A stretch of DNA of 64,000 bases from Desulfonatronospira sp964577315 (GCA_964577315.1 CAZNYT010000002.1:10903-74902), one strand, 5' to 3'; shown: positions 53,218 through 63,305, numbered from the stretch's first letter. A program made the numbers and translations. Notes: generated by a model not told the origin, from the sequence alone.

Positions 53218-55263
53218 TTGAGTAACCAGGAAGCTTGGGCATTGCGCCCTGGACAAATAGTAGAGTACCTGCAGAACAATCAGCCAGTGGTAGCCTGGGT
53301 ATGTGAAGTTCAATCCACCCGGGTGCGGGCGCTCAATATCAATCAGAGGGATATAAAACTGCCCCGATCCCGGGTTCTGCCCTGGATCGGGCCGGAATAT
53401 CCCAGGGAGTCCACCCGTCAAGAAATTCTGGAACTGCTCCAGCAAAGCCAGCAGAGACGCCAGGCGATTCAAAATGAGCTGGATGTTATGGAAGTATGGT
53501 CCCTAGCCCAGGAAGAGATAACCCAGGCTTCCATTTTCTGGTTTGCAAACTTGATGTGGACTGATCCGGAGCCGGATCAAGTGGCTGCCCTGGGCCGGGC
53601 CATGCTTCAAGCCCGGTCTCATTTCAAGTTCCTTCCCCCGGATTTCGAGGTTTATCCAGCCCACGTAGTGGAAAAAAGGTTGGAGGAAGAGCGTGTTGCC
53701 CGGGAAAAGGAACGCATGATCAGTATAGGCAAGGAATTTTTTAAGGAACTGCACGCTTCCTTGACCCGTTCCGTTCGGGTGTCCGAACCAGAAGATCCCC
53801 AGGTGGCCGAGAATCTGAAAGAGCTCTTGGTGCGCCGCATTCGGCATCCTGAAGACAGTCAGACCCAGGAGGTGTGGACCAAGATTACTTCCGGGCTGCC
53901 CCAGGATCCCAACCTCCCTTTCCTCTTGGCCCGTGCTTGGGGCATATATCCCGAACACTACAATTTTTTGCTGGATCAGGCCGATTATAGCTGGGAGGAT
54001 AGTTGGGCAGATGAATATTCAAATGAGCTCCAGGCCATAGGCGAGCATGTGGCAAATGAGCGCCGGGAGTCAGAGCTGAGGGATCTGATCAGCATAGATT
54101 CGGTTACCACCAGGGATATTGATGACGCCTTTACCCTGCGCGCTCACGAGCACGGTTACTCCCTGACCCTGGCCCTGGCCGCCCCGGGAGTTTTTTGGCA
54201 ATTTGGCAGCGATCTGGATCGGGCTGTCGCTCATCGGGTAACCAGCCTGTACTTGCCCGAAGGGAAAAGCGATATGCTGCCCAAGGTTTTGGCTGAGGAT
54301 ATGTTCAGTCTGAACCAGGAAAAATCCAGGCCGGCCCTGGTTTTTGATATGGAGCTGACCCCTGAGGGCGAGCTAAGGGATTTTCAGCCCCGCATGGATT
54401 GGGTGCGGTTGAGTTCCAACCGCAGTTACCGGGACGTGGAAGAGGAGCTTTCCCGAAGCTCCGGCTCGTGGCTGTGGTCGGCCTGGAGACTTGCCCAGGT
54501 TTTGCGTAGCCGCCGCTTACAGCAAGGAGCTGTGATTATTGACCAAAGCGAGCCAGTGATTAGATTGGAAAGAACGCAGCAGCAAACACTGGTACACGTA
54601 CTGGAGAGCCCTTCCCACTCAGCTGCGCAGTTGATTGTTTCCGAGTTGATGCTGCTCTGCAATATGACCCTGGCCAGTTGGGCCAGGGATGAGGGAATCC
54701 CCCTTTTATACCGCACCCAGGATATAGTTCTTCCCCGGGATTACAGCGGAATATGGGAGAAGCCGGAGGAGATTTACCAGGTTATTCGTTCCATGGGGGG
54801 CACTCTGACAGAGACCGTGCCCAAGCCGCACCGATCCATAGGAGTACCAGCCTATGCCTCGGTTACCTCTCCCTTGCGCAGGTACGTGGACCTGGTTAAC
54901 CAGGCCCAGATCGCAGCTGTACTTAAGGGAAAAGCGCCCCCTTTTGATCAGGCTGGCCTGGAAAGGCTGCTCCCCTTTTTGAATACCCGCATGGGATTGG
55001 TGGGCAAAATACAGAAGTTCCGCCCCAGGTATTGGAAACTTTTGTATTTTAAGCAGCAATGCAAGCATACCACCTGGCCCGGGGTGGTAGTGGACGATTC
55101 CGGTCCAGTGGTCCTTTCGTTGCCCAGGGAGCAGATACTGGTCAGGGCCAAGCCGGAACTTTTCGGGGGTAAAGCCCGCATAGGTCAGGTGTTCAGGCTG
55201 CGCCTGGGCAAGGTGGATCCATTGAACAACGAAATCCAGGTTCTGGAAGCCTGGGAGGAATAG
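53218..55263 (+). CDS. RNase II-family exoribonuclease
   Basis: A protein of about 681 residues from a TTG at 53218. An ATG at 53140 (707 residues) is also open but lies within the upstream gene, and neither has a good ribosome site. The catalytic RNB domain (about 290-600) has SIDSVTTRDIDDAFTL, whose aspartates bind metal, and TSPLRRYVDLVN. The N-terminal half lacks obvious cold-shock domains and has a long helical region. A C-terminal S1-like segment is possible. It degrades RNA 3' to 5' by family analogy. Confidence 0.88.
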   Translation: MSNQEAWALRPGQIVEYLQNNQPVVAWVCEVQSTRVRALNINQRDIKLPRSRVLPWIGPEYPRESTRQEILELLQQSQQRRQAIQNELDVMEVWSLAQEEITQASIFWFANLMWTDPEPDQVAALGRAMLQARSHFKFLPPDFEVYPAHVVEKRLEEERVAREKERMISIGKEFFKELHASLTRSVRVSEPEDPQVAENLKELLVRRIRHPEDSQTQEVWTKITSGLPQDPNLPFLLARAWGIYPEHYNFLLDQADYSWEDSWADEYSNELQAIGEHVANERRESELRDLISIDSVTTRDIDDAFTLRAHEHGYSLTLALAAPGVFWQFGSDLDRAVAHRVTSLYLPEGKSDMLPKVLAEDMFSLNQEKSRPALVFDMELTPEGELRDFQPRMDWVRLSSNRSYRDVEEELSRSSGSWLWSAWRLAQVLRSRRLQQGAVIIDQSEPVIRLERTQQQTLVHVLESPSHSAAQLIVSELMLLCNMTLASWARDEGIPLLYRTQDIVLPRDYSGIWEKPEEIYQVIRSMGGTLTETVPKPHRSIGVPAYASVTSPLRRYVDLVNQAQIAAVLKGKAPPFDQAGLERLLPFLNTRMGLVGKIQKFRPRYWKLLYFKQQCKHTTWPGVVVDDSGPVVLSLPREQILVRAKPELFGGKARIGQVFRLRLGKVDPLNNEIQVLEAWEE

Positions 55264-55286
55264 ATACTCAAAGAGGATAAATAATA

Positions 55287-57824
55287 ATGTTCAATATAGT
55301 AAAAAAGATCTTTGGCAGCAAAAACGAAAGATACCTAAAAAAGATTCGGCCCTGGGTGGATCAGATAAATTCCCTGGAAAAGGAGACCCAGGAACTGAGC
55401 GATGATCAGCTGCGCTCCAAAATCCAAGCCTGGAAGCAAGAGGTGGCCAACGGTGCCGCTCTGGACGATCTTTTGCCCCATGTATTTGCCGTAGTCCGGG
55501 AAGCGTCCCGCAGAACTCTGGGGCTTAGGCATTTCGATGTTCAGCTCATAGGAGGAATTGTACTGCATCAGGGCCGTATCGCAGAGATGAAAACAGGCGA
55601 GGGCAAGACCCTGGTGGCGACGCTCCCGGTGGTGCTGAACGCCTTGACCGGGCGAGGCGTGCACATCGTGACAGTAAACGATTACTTGGCCGGCAGGGAC
55701 GCGGAATGGATGGGCCAGCTCTATAATTTTCTGGGATTGGACGTGGGGGTGGTCACCCACGGCATGAGCGACGAGGAGCGCAAGAAGGCCTACGCCGCTG
55801 ATGTGACCTACGGGACAAACAACGAGTTCGGTTTCGATTATCTGCGCGATCACATGAAGTTCTACTCCCATCAACTGGTGCAGCGGGACCTGCATTTTGC
55901 CATCGTGGACGAGGTGGACTGTATTCTTATAGACGAGGCCAGAACTCCCTTGATTATTTCCGGCCCGGCGGATGTTTCCGTGGATCTGTACGCCCAGATG
56001 GATTCCATCGTTCCCAAGCTGAAAAAGGACGTGGATTTCGAGCTGGACGAAAAGGCCAAGACCGTTACCCTGACCGAGGAAGGGGTGCACAAGGTAGAAA
56101 ATATTCTGGGCCTAGAGAATTTGTATAACCCGGAAAACATCACCTACCAGCACCATGTCCTGCAGGCGCTCAAGGCCCACTACCTCTTCATCCGGGACTC
56201 GCAATACATAGTCAAGGACGGCCAGGTGGTGATTGTGGACGAATTTACCGGGCGCCTCCAGCCCGGCAGGCGCTTCGGGGACGGATTGCACCAGGCTTTG
56301 GAAGCCAAGGAAGGGGTCAAGGTGGAAGCCGAGAACCAGACCCTGGCCTCCATCACCTTCCAAAACTTTTTTCGGCTCTACGATAAGCTGGCTGGCATGA
56401 CCGGAACCGCAGATACCGAGGCAGTGGAGTTCAAGGAGATATACGACCTGGACGTAACTGTTATCCCCACCCACGAGCCCATGATCCGCGAAGATTTGCC
56501 GGATGTGGTCTATAAGACCCAGGAGGAGAAATTCCAGGCAATAGCAGATGACCTGCACCAGTTCTACAACCGGGGACAGCCGGTTCTGGTGGGTACTACT
56601 TCCATAGAGAAATCCGAGTGGTTGTCCAAGCTACTCAAGCAAAGAGAGGTTCCGCACGAGGTCCTGAACGCCAAGCAACACGAAAGGGAGGCCGAAATCG
56701 TGGCCCGGGCCGGAGAAAAGGGCAGGATCACTTTGGCCACGAACATGGCCGGCAGAGGGACGGATATCGTTCTGGGCGAGGGTGTGCGTGAACTGGGCGG
56801 TTTGCATATCCTAGGCACAGAAAGACACGAGAGTCGGCGCATAGACAACCAGCTCCGGGGGCGGGCCGGTCGTCAGGGCGATCCCGGGTCCTCGCGCTTT
56901 TACCTGGCCCTGGACGATTCCCTGCTCCGGCTATTCGGCTCGGAAAGGATCTCCGGGATGATGGACAAGATCGGCATGGAGGATGGTCAGCCCATTGAAA
57001 ACAACATGATCTCCCGGGCCATAGAAAACGCTCAAACCAAGGTGGAGGCGCACAATTTCAATATCCGGAAGCAGCTTCTGGATTTCGACGATGTCATGAA
57101 CCAGCAAAGAGCTGTGGTCTATACCCAGCGCCGAGACCTGATGCATGCTGAATCCCTGGAAGAGCACGTCCACGAAGTGCTGGAGGATGTCTTGGATGAG
57201 GTGTTTTCTCCAGTGGGGGACGCCCTCCCGGATACCCTGGACGAAGAGCAGCAGTCCGAACTTTTGGGGCGCTTGGAGGAAACCTTTAACATCAGGCGTT
57301 TGCTGCCGGATGAGAAGCTTCCGGACAAGGAAAAGACCCGACAGGCGGTGCTGGATCACTTGGAGCAGCTCAAGGCGGACGCCGGGGATCAATACGAGGA
57401 AGTGCTGCGCTTTTTCCTGCTGCAAAGCCTGGACCGCAATTGGAAGGAACACCTGTTGCAAATGGATCACTTGAAGCAGGGTATTGGTTTGCGCGGCTAC
57501 GGACAGAGGGATCCCAAGCGGGAGTACAAGCGCGAGGGCTACGAAATGTTCCAGGAAACCCTGTTCCGGATGAGGGAACACGTAATCCGGGCCTTGTGCC
57601 GCTTAAGGATCCGTAAGGCTGTCCAGCCGGAAGATTTTCAGCACCAAGAACAGGAGAAGCTGCAATACGGCGGTCCCAAGCAGGCAGAATCCAGCAGTGA
57701 GTCCGGGAAGGAAGCCAATAAAGAAGCCAAGAAGGAGCCTGTGCGGCGTAGCGAACCCAAGGTGGGACGTAATGATCCCTGTTCTTGCGGGAGTGGAAAA
57801 AAGTATAAGAAGTGTTGCGGTTGA
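55287..57824 (+). CDS. secA: Preprotein translocase ATPase SecA
   Basis: Motor that pushes unfolded proteins through SecYEG. The 845 residues show Walker A (MKTGEGKTLVATLP), DEVD(C)ILIDEARTPL as Walker B region, the preprotein cross-linking domain, helicase motif VI (QLRGRAGRQGDPGSS) and the helical scaffold. The C-terminal zinc tail CSCGSGKKYKKCCG, which binds SecB and lipids, is intact. An AAGAGGA lies before the ATG. It starts 24 bases after the RNase gene. Confidence 0.97.
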   Translation: MFNIVKKIFGSKNERYLKKIRPWVDQINSLEKETQELSDDQLRSKIQAWKQEVANGAALDDLLPHVFAVVREASRRTLGLRHFDVQLIGGIVLHQGRIAEMKTGEGKTLVATLPVVLNALTGRGVHIVTVNDYLAGRDAEWMGQLYNFLGLDVGVVTHGMSDEERKKAYAADVTYGTNNEFGFDYLRDHMKFYSHQLVQRDLHFAIVDEVDCILIDEARTPLIISGPADVSVDLYAQMDSIVPKLKKDVDFELDEKAKTVTLTEEGVHKVENILGLENLYNPENITYQHHVLQALKAHYLFIRDSQYIVKDGQVVIVDEFTGRLQPGRRFGDGLHQALEAKEGVKVEAENQTLASITFQNFFRLYDKLAGMTGTADTEAVEFKEIYDLDVTVIPTHEPMIREDLPDVVYKTQEEKFQAIADDLHQFYNRGQPVLVGTTSIEKSEWLSKLLKQREVPHEVLNAKQHEREAEIVARAGEKGRITLATNMAGRGTDIVLGEGVRELGGLHILGTERHESRRIDNQLRGRAGRQGDPGSSRFYLALDDSLLRLFGSERISGMMDKIGMEDGQPIENNMISRAIENAQTKVEAHNFNIRKQLLDFDDVMNQQRAVVYTQRRDLMHAESLEEHVHEVLEDVLDEVFSPVGDALPDTLDEEQQSELLGRLEETFNIRRLLPDEKLPDKEKTRQAVLDHLEQLKADAGDQYEEVLRFFLLQSLDRNWKEHLLQMDHLKQGIGLRGYGQRDPKREYKREGYEMFQETLFRMREHVIRALCRLRIRKAVQPEDFQHQEQEKLQYGGPKQAESSSESGKEANKEAKKEPVRRSEPKVGRNDPCSCGSGKKYKKCCG

Positions 57825-57938
57825 TGCTTCAGCAGCATGCCAGAAAACGGGCTTTTGAATAGCAATGACTTACTCAATATGTTTGCGTGTCGGTTATCCC
57901 GCTCGCCCTTTTTAAGGCTGGGCTTATTGCCCGCGCTA

Positions 57939-57969
57939 CTTGAGCAGCCGTATTTACAAGCTGCTTAAG
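57939..57969. repeat. Hairpin CTTGAGCAGC/GCTGCTTAAG
   Basis: Ten-bp arms with one mismatch and an 11-base loop, 115 bases after secA. No T run follows. Confidence 0.6.
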
Positions 57970-57976
57970 TAAAATT

Positions 57977-57993
57977 TTCAAGTAGGTGCGGGG
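57977..57993 (+). repeat. Copy of the CAAGTAGGTGCGGG element
   Basis: TTCAAGTAGGTGCGGGG, 14 of 14 identical in the core to the right arm of the inverted repeat at 25773-25788. Confidence 0.65.
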
Positions 57994-58043
57994 TATCTTT
58001 TACGAGCCTGGCCATACCTGTGAGCCTCCCGGCGAGAGCACGC

Positions 58044-58089
58044 AAAAAGCTCAGGTAAATAGTTTAGGTAAAACATGGTGAACAGTTGC
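58044..58089 (+). repeat. Dispersed 46-nt repeat, full unit
   Basis: AAAAAGCTCAGGTAAATAG, TTTAGGTAAAACAT, then GGTGAACAGTTGC, ending 18 bases before argJ. It agrees with the copy at 43305 in both half-units and length. Confidence 0.78.
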
Positions 58090-58107
58090 GCTGAATAAGG
58101 TGGTCAC

Positions 58108-59292
58108 ATGTCACAACTCCCCAGAGGCTACGAGCTATCAGCAGTTGAAGCGGGATTTAAATACCAGGGACGCAAGGATCTGGCCCTGATCCATAGTACG
58201 TTCCCAGCCTGTGCGGCCGGGGTGTTTACCACCAATCGTTTCCAGGCCGCCCCTGTTTTGATTGCTCGGGAACATCTAAAAAGAGTGCAGCGGTTCCGGG
58301 CAATAGTGATCAATGCCGGGCAAGCAAATGCTTGCACCGGAGAGGAAGGCGTAGCTAATTGCCGCCAGAGCCTGGATTTGGTAGCCGGTCACTTGGATTG
58401 TGCCCGGGAAGAGATACTGCCCGCCTCCACAGGTGTGATCGGGGATCAGATGCCCATGGAGCAATGGGGCCGTAGCCTGCCGGGCTTGATGTCTGGATTG
58501 GGGGGTAGCAGGTGCGAGGACGCTGCCCGAGCCATTATGACCACGGACACTTTTCCCAAGACCGCGGCCAGGGAACTGGATTTAGCTGCCGGCAGGGTAA
58601 GGTTCTGGGGTATGGCCAAGGGGGCAGGGATGATCGCTCCCAACATGGCCACCATGCTAGGGTTTGTTTTGAGCGATATGGAGTTTGACAGGTCCTCATG
58701 GCAGAACATGTTGTTCCAGGCGGTACGGGACAGTTTCAACGCTATCACCGTAGACGGGGATACCAGCACCAATGATTGCGTTTTGGCCCTGTCCAACGGG
58801 GCCAGCGGTGTACAGCCCGCAGGCCATGAGGAATGGTGCCGGGCTGCGGAGGTGTTGGAAGAGCTTTGCCGGGATCTGGCCTATCAGATAGTCCGGGACG
58901 CAGAAGGCGGCACCAAGATTATGCATATTCGAGTGACAGGGGCGGGCAGCAGAGAGGACGCGGAAAGGGCTGCCCGGGCCGTGGGGGAGTCCTGCTTGGT
59001 AAAAACCGCCATGTTCGGGCGGGATCCCAATTGGGGGCGCATAGTGGCGGCCCTGGGCAGAAGCGGGGCCCAGTTCGAGCCGGACCGGGTGCGGCTGGAT
59101 CTGGCCGGGCAAACCATCTTTGCCGGAAACCGGCCGGTGGACATGGATATAGACAGCGTGTTTGCCCCTTTGCTAGAGCCCCGGGATATTTACGTGGATA
59201 TTGACCTGGGTGTGGGAGAGGGTTGGTTCACCTTGCTGGCCTCGGATCTTACCCAGGAGTACATTCGCATCAACGCCGAATACCGCAGTTGA
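58108..59292 (+). CDS. argJ: Bifunctional ornithine acetyltransferase/N-acetylglutamate synthase ArgJ
   Basis: Recycles the acetyl group of arginine synthesis. The 394-residue precursor self-cleaves before a Thr; the site is visible as APNMATMLGFVLSD, with the ATML motif of the family. FGRDPNWGRI is a conserved segment of the beta chain. It is followed by an HD-domain gene after about 40 bases. Confidence 0.96.
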   Translation: MSQLPRGYELSAVEAGFKYQGRKDLALIHSTFPACAAGVFTTNRFQAAPVLIAREHLKRVQRFRAIVINAGQANACTGEEGVANCRQSLDLVAGHLDCAREEILPASTGVIGDQMPMEQWGRSLPGLMSGLGGSRCEDAARAIMTTDTFPKTAARELDLAAGRVRFWGMAKGAGMIAPNMATMLGFVLSDMEFDRSSWQNMLFQAVRDSFNAITVDGDTSTNDCVLALSNGASGVQPAGHEEWCRAAEVLEELCRDLAYQIVRDAEGGTKIMHIRVTGAGSREDAERAARAVGESCLVKTAMFGRDPNWGRIVAALGRSGAQFEPDRVRLDLAGQTIFAGNRPVDMDIDSVFAPLLEPRDIYVDIDLGVGEGWFTLLASDLTQEYIRINAEYRS

Positions 59293-59329
59293 GCAACTAC
59301 TGAGCTAACAGCAACAGCGCAACAACAAG

Positions 59330-59977
59330 ATGGGCAGCCATATGGAGAGATTTGAGGGTTGTCCGCAAGCAATGCAGGACGTGAGCGCAAATATGGATCT
59401 AGCCAAAATCACGGATTTTTTGCACGAAGTAGGCATGCTCAAAAGAACCCCCCGCACCGGATACCAGTTTCTGGGCACTGGGTCCGAGAACGTGGCAGAG
59501 CACTGTTACCGCACCACGGTGATCGGTTACATCCTGGCCAAACTGGCCGGGGCAGACCTGGAAAAGACCGTTTATCTGTGTCTGTTCCACGATGTGCACG
59601 AATCCCGGGTGGGGGATATGAACTACGTGAACCGCATGTACAATCACACCCGGGATCGGGCAGCCCTGGAGGATGCTCTACAGGGTACCGGTCTGGAGGA
59701 GGATATTTTACCCCTGCACGACGAACTGGAAGCCAATAGCACCTTGGAGGCCAGCCTGGCAGAGGATGCGGATCAGTTGGATCTCATGCTGAATCTCAAG
59801 GAACAGGAGGACTTGGGCAACAAGTACGCCACCAAATGGTTGGAATGCGCTTTGGCCCGCCTTAAGACCCAAATTGGCAAGGAGCTGGGGAGCAGGATCC
59901 TTGAGAGCGATCACACCGATTGGTGGTTCGCAAGTCAGGACAAGTCCTGGTGGATAGAGCGCAAAAACAAGAAATAA
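59330..59977 (+). CDS. HD-domain phosphohydrolase (YfbR-like)
   Basis: A 215-residue metal-dependent phosphohydrolase, possibly a 5'-nucleotidase. The HD signature is spread as ENVAEHCYRTTVIG (His), LCLFHDVHE (His-Asp) and DADQLD (Asp). The start is unclear: the ATG at 59330 is the longest, and one at 59372 is also in frame and could be the true start. It ends three bases before smpB. Confidence 0.85.
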   Translation: MGSHMERFEGCPQAMQDVSANMDLAKITDFLHEVGMLKRTPRTGYQFLGTGSENVAEHCYRTTVIGYILAKLAGADLEKTVYLCLFHDVHESRVGDMNYVNRMYNHTRDRAALEDALQGTGLEEDILPLHDELEANSTLEASLAEDADQLDLMLNLKEQEDLGNKYATKWLECALARLKTQIGKELGSRILESDHTDWWFASQDKSWWIERKNKK

Positions 59978-59980
59978 GCC

Positions 59981-60448
59981 ATGAATAAAAAAGCATCTGG
60001 CATAAAGATTATAGCTGTTAACCGGAAGATCCGGCATTACATGGAGATCCTGGAGACCCTGGAGGCAGGCATAGCCCTGACCGGGCCCGAGGTGAAGTCT
60101 TTGCGTGCGGGCAAGGTGAGCTTCAAGGAGGGATATGTGGAATTCCGGCGCGGGGAGGCCTTTCTGGTGGGGGTGCACATAGCTACCTACGAGAACGTGG
60201 GATATGCTGCCCATGACCCGGTGCGACCGCGCAAGCTCCTTCTGCATAAGGGAGAGATTGAGCGCTTGAGAGGGAAAGTGGAGCAAAAAGGTCTGACCGT
60301 GGTTCCCAATAAGATGTATTTCAAGGAGGGCAAGGCCAAGGTGGAGATTGCCCTGGCCCGGGGGCTCAGACTGCACGACCGCAGGGCCGCCTTGAAGCGC
60401 AAGGCTGTGGAACGGGATATGGCCAGGGAAATGGCCAAATACAAGTGA
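59981..60448 (+). CDS. smpB: SsrA-binding protein SmpB
   Basis: tmRNA partner in rescuing stalled ribosomes. The 155 residues contain the OB-fold with ALTGPEVKSLRAGKVS and the basic C-terminal tail KRKAVERDMAREMAKYK that enters the mRNA channel. It is close to the HD gene and eight bases from the FAD oxidase. No tmRNA gene was seen in the window. Confidence 0.96.
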   Translation: MNKKASGIKIIAVNRKIRHYMEILETLEAGIALTGPEVKSLRAGKVSFKEGYVEFRRGEAFLVGVHIATYENVGYAAHDPVRPRKLLLHKGEIERLRGKVEQKGLTVVPNKMYFKEGKAKVEIALARGLRLHDRRAALKRKAVERDMAREMAKYK

Positions 60449-60455
60449 AGTTGCC

Positions 60456-61832
60456 ATGAGCTACACCTCCGGCCTGAAAAGATCCCAGATAAGATCTTTG
60501 GCCAAGATCCTTCCCAAGCAGGGATTGGTGCATACCCCCCACGAAAAGCTTATATACGGCACTGATGCCGGAGGCAAGTTCGCCATGCCCTGGGCAGTGG
60601 TGCGTCCCGAGACGGTGGAGCAGGTCCAGGACGTGCTGCGCTGGGCCAGGGAGGAAAATGTTCCAGTAATTCCCAGGGCCAGGGGAACCAACGTGGTCTC
60701 TGCATGTGTACCGCACCGCGGAGGGATAGTTCTCTCCTGCCTCAGAATGAACCGCATCCTTTCCATGGATTCCAGGGATTTTACCGCCCAAGTGCAGCCA
60801 GGAGTAATAACACATGACTTCCAGGAAGAGGCCTGGGCCAGGAGCCTGTATTACCCCCCGGATCCAGCAAGTGTGCGGATATGCACTATAGGGGGCAATA
60901 TCTCCACCAATGCCGGCGGGATGCATGCGGTAAAATACGGGGTGACCCGGGACTACGTGCTGGGCTTGGAAGTGGTATTGCCCGGGGGGAAACTGCTTAG
61001 TACGGGCAGCCGGGTGCACAAGGACGTGGTGGGATTGGATCTGACCTCGCTGTTCGTGGGTTCAGAAGGCACTCTGGGTGTGGTGGTTGGGGCCTGGATC
61101 AAGCTTTTGCCCCGCCCGGAATACTCAGCCACCCTCTTGGCGTGTTTTGGGGATGAAGAGCAGGCTTTGGAGGCAGTGGACAGCATCTTTGCAGCCGGAG
61201 TGTTGCCGGCTGCCCTGGAGTTTTTGCCCCGGGAGGTCCTGACCTGCTTATCCGGGTATCAGCGCATGCCTTGGCCGGAGCAGGCAGGGGCCGCCTTGAT
61301 CATCCAGGCGGATGGCACCCGGGCCGGGGTGGAGGAGGAATTAAGCCGGGTTCAAGCCGGAATGAAGCAGGCCCTGCACTTGGATCTTGCCCGTCAGGGA
61401 GAGCAGGAACGCATCTGGGAACTGCGCAGGTTGATTAACCCGGCTTCGTTCCGGATCGCACCTGAGAAAGCCAGTGACGACGTAACCATTCCCAGAGGCA
61501 GGGTCCTGGAGGCTATTCAGGGAATTCGGAATATAGCCAGAGAGCACGGGCTGCAAGTGCTGGTGTTCGGTCACGTGGGAGACGGCAACCTGCACATTAA
61601 CTTCATGTACGATGCAGGGATAGAGGGGGTTCGGGAAAGGGTATCCCGGGCCAGGCAGAAAGTATTGGGCCTGGTTCTGAAACTGGGCGGGAGCATGTCC
61701 GGTGAACACGGCACCGGTCTGAGCAAAAAGCCTTTCCTGTCCAGGCAACTCGGACCGGAAGCCCTCCAACTTATGCGCGACATCAAGAAGGTCTTGGATC
61801 CGGATAATATTCTCAACCCAGGGAAGCTTTAG
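60456..61832 (+). CDS. FAD-linked oxidase, GlcD/D-lactate dehydrogenase type
   Basis: Oxidises a 2-hydroxy acid such as glycolate or D-lactate. The 458 residues have a PCMH FAD-binding domain (PRARGTNVVSACVPHRGGIV, about residues 69-88, then GGNISTNAGGMHAVKYG) and a C-terminal cap with HVGDGNLH and GSMSGEHGTGLSKK, both conserved in GlcD-type enzymes. No iron-sulfur partner is adjacent, so the electron acceptor is unknown. Confidence 0.92.
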   Translation: MSYTSGLKRSQIRSLAKILPKQGLVHTPHEKLIYGTDAGGKFAMPWAVVRPETVEQVQDVLRWAREENVPVIPRARGTNVVSACVPHRGGIVLSCLRMNRILSMDSRDFTAQVQPGVITHDFQEEAWARSLYYPPDPASVRICTIGGNISTNAGGMHAVKYGVTRDYVLGLEVVLPGGKLLSTGSRVHKDVVGLDLTSLFVGSEGTLGVVVGAWIKLLPRPEYSATLLACFGDEEQALEAVDSIFAAGVLPAALEFLPREVLTCLSGYQRMPWPEQAGAALIIQADGTRAGVEEELSRVQAGMKQALHLDLARQGEQERIWELRRLINPASFRIAPEKASDDVTIPRGRVLEAIQGIRNIAREHGLQVLVFGHVGDGNLHINFMYDAGIEGVRERVSRARQKVLGLVLKLGGSMSGEHGTGLSKKPFLSRQLGPEALQLMRDIKKVLDPDNILNPGKL

Positions 61833-61850
61833 CCTGTCTGCCCATCCCAG

Positions 61851-63305
61851 CTAAGATCCAAGCAAGGCATACACTTCCATTTTTTCGGTTCTTCCCTGCA
61901 AGGAAACCTCGCCCTGGTATTCGAGATTCTCGGACAAGCTCCCTATTTCCTGGACTGCGTGGGAACTAAGTAAAAGCCGGGTTCCTAGCTCCCGGGTCTT
62001 GTCTTCCAGTTTAGCAGCAATATTAACCGCGTCCCCAATAACGGTGTATTCCATGCGTTCCGGGGATCCGATATTTCCGGCCAGAACTCTGCCTGTGTGC
62101 ACACCGATGCTGTTCTCCAGGACCAAATCCGATTGCAGATCCAGTTCCTGGTTTAACTCATCGCACACCTTAAGCATCTCCAAACCAGCCTGCATGGCAT
62201 TGAACGTGGCCCGGGGGTCGGCTTCTGGATGGCCGAAAACAGCCATTATTTTGTCCCCTACAAACTTGTCCACCATGCCGCCATGTTTTTCCACCACCTG
62301 GACCATGGATGAGAAGTACTCGTTTAACAGGTTGACCAGGAATTTGGGAGGCATTTTTTGGCTGATGCCGGAAAAGCCCCGCAGGTCGCAGAACAGGATG
62401 CTGGCACTGGACATATCCCCGCCCAGCTTGAGCTCGTCCGAGAGCAGCCTGGAGGCCAGCTCTTTGTTAAGCACCTTTCCCAGGCTGGACTGCAGAAGCT
62501 GCTTTTCCTTGAGTTCACCTGCCATCTGGTTGAACCCCTCGGAGAGTTCAGCCAGCTCGTCCCGGCCCTGGACCGGTACCCGAGCGTCCAGGTCTCCGGA
62601 CTGGATTCTTTGAAAACTGTGGCGCAAGGATTGAATGGGGTTGGTGATGCGCCGGGTCAAAACAATAGTGAAGCCCAGGGCGAGCAGGCCTGCCAGGGAC
62701 AGGGAAACTATCCCGGCCTGTTTCAGAGCGCCAAGCTTGTTCTCCATGTGTTCCGCGCACATGTCTATTCCCAGCAGTCCCACATTGCGGCCCCGGTAAT
62801 CCTGCACAGGGGCATATCCGGAGATGGTCCATCCCCACTGGTCCTTATGTATCTCAGTATCCACGCTGGGTCGGACGAATCCCTGCAGCAAGGTTTCAGG
62901 AGGATCTGGATACCTGGAGCCTATGGGTTCAGGCATTTCCTCTTCCGTGATCTCTCCGTCACCGGTATCGTCGCTGGGCGGGGAGTCCACCACGAAATAG
63001 ACCTGGTTGTCCCTTAGACGCATGGTATAGGCGAACAGAAAATCCTCATTGGTCTGAGTGATATGGTAAAGGATGTTCTGAATCTGTATATAAGGCGTAG
63101 AAACCATGTCCTCGGGAGTGGTTAAGTCTTGCATCTTGTCCCCGGGTATGAGTCCGGAAAAGGATTTGGCCGCTGTCAATAGCTGACTTTGCACTGTCTC
63201 CAGCATGGCTTCTTGGGCCTGGTAGTAAAAATAAAGGGAGGAGGCTCCGGCTATGGTTAGGGCGATAAGAAATATCAGGGCAAAAATCTTGATTCCCAGG
63301 CGCAT
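61851..63305 (-). CDS. Membrane class III adenylate cyclase with HAMP domain
   Basis: Makes a cyclic nucleotide, likely cAMP, in response to an external signal. The 484 residues run: membrane segment (about 6-28), periplasmic sensor-like region (about 30-185), second membrane segment (about 188-212), HAMP (about 205-262), and a cyclase domain from about 300. Metal-binding aspartates are visible in LFCDLRGFS and DKFVGDKIMAVFG. The Lys after the second metal Asp fits ATP rather than GTP. AAGGAAG precedes the ATG. Confidence 0.94.
   Translation of the reverse strand: MRLGIKIFALIFLIALTIAGASSLYFYYQAQEAMLETVQSQLLTAAKSFSGLIPGDKMQDLTTPEDMVSTPYIQIQNILYHITQTNEDFLFAYTMRLRDNQVYFVVDSPPSDDTGDGEITEEEMPEPIGSRYPDPPETLLQGFVRPSVDTEIHKDQWGWTISGYAPVQDYRGRNVGLLGIDMCAEHMENKLGALKQAGIVSLSLAGLLALGFTIVLTRRITNPIQSLRHSFQRIQSGDLDARVPVQGRDELAELSEGFNQMAGELKEKQLLQSSLGKVLNKELASRLLSDELKLGGDMSSASILFCDLRGFSGISQKMPPKFLVNLLNEYFSSMVQVVEKHGGMVDKFVGDKIMAVFGHPEADPRATFNAMQAGLEMLKVCDELNQELDLQSDLVLENSIGVHTGRVLAGNIGSPERMEYTVIGDAVNIAAKLEDKTRELGTRLLLSSHAVQEIGSLSENLEYQGEVSLQGRTEKMEVYALLGS

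Larger units (their letters stand above)
57825..58107. other. secA-argJ intergenic region rich in hairpins
   Basis: About 280 bases. It holds a hairpin CTTGAGCAGC/GCTGCTTAAG (57939-57969, one mismatch), a CAAGTAGGTGCGGG element near 57979 shared with 25773, and a full dispersed repeat at 58044-58089. No gene. Confidence 0.6.
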
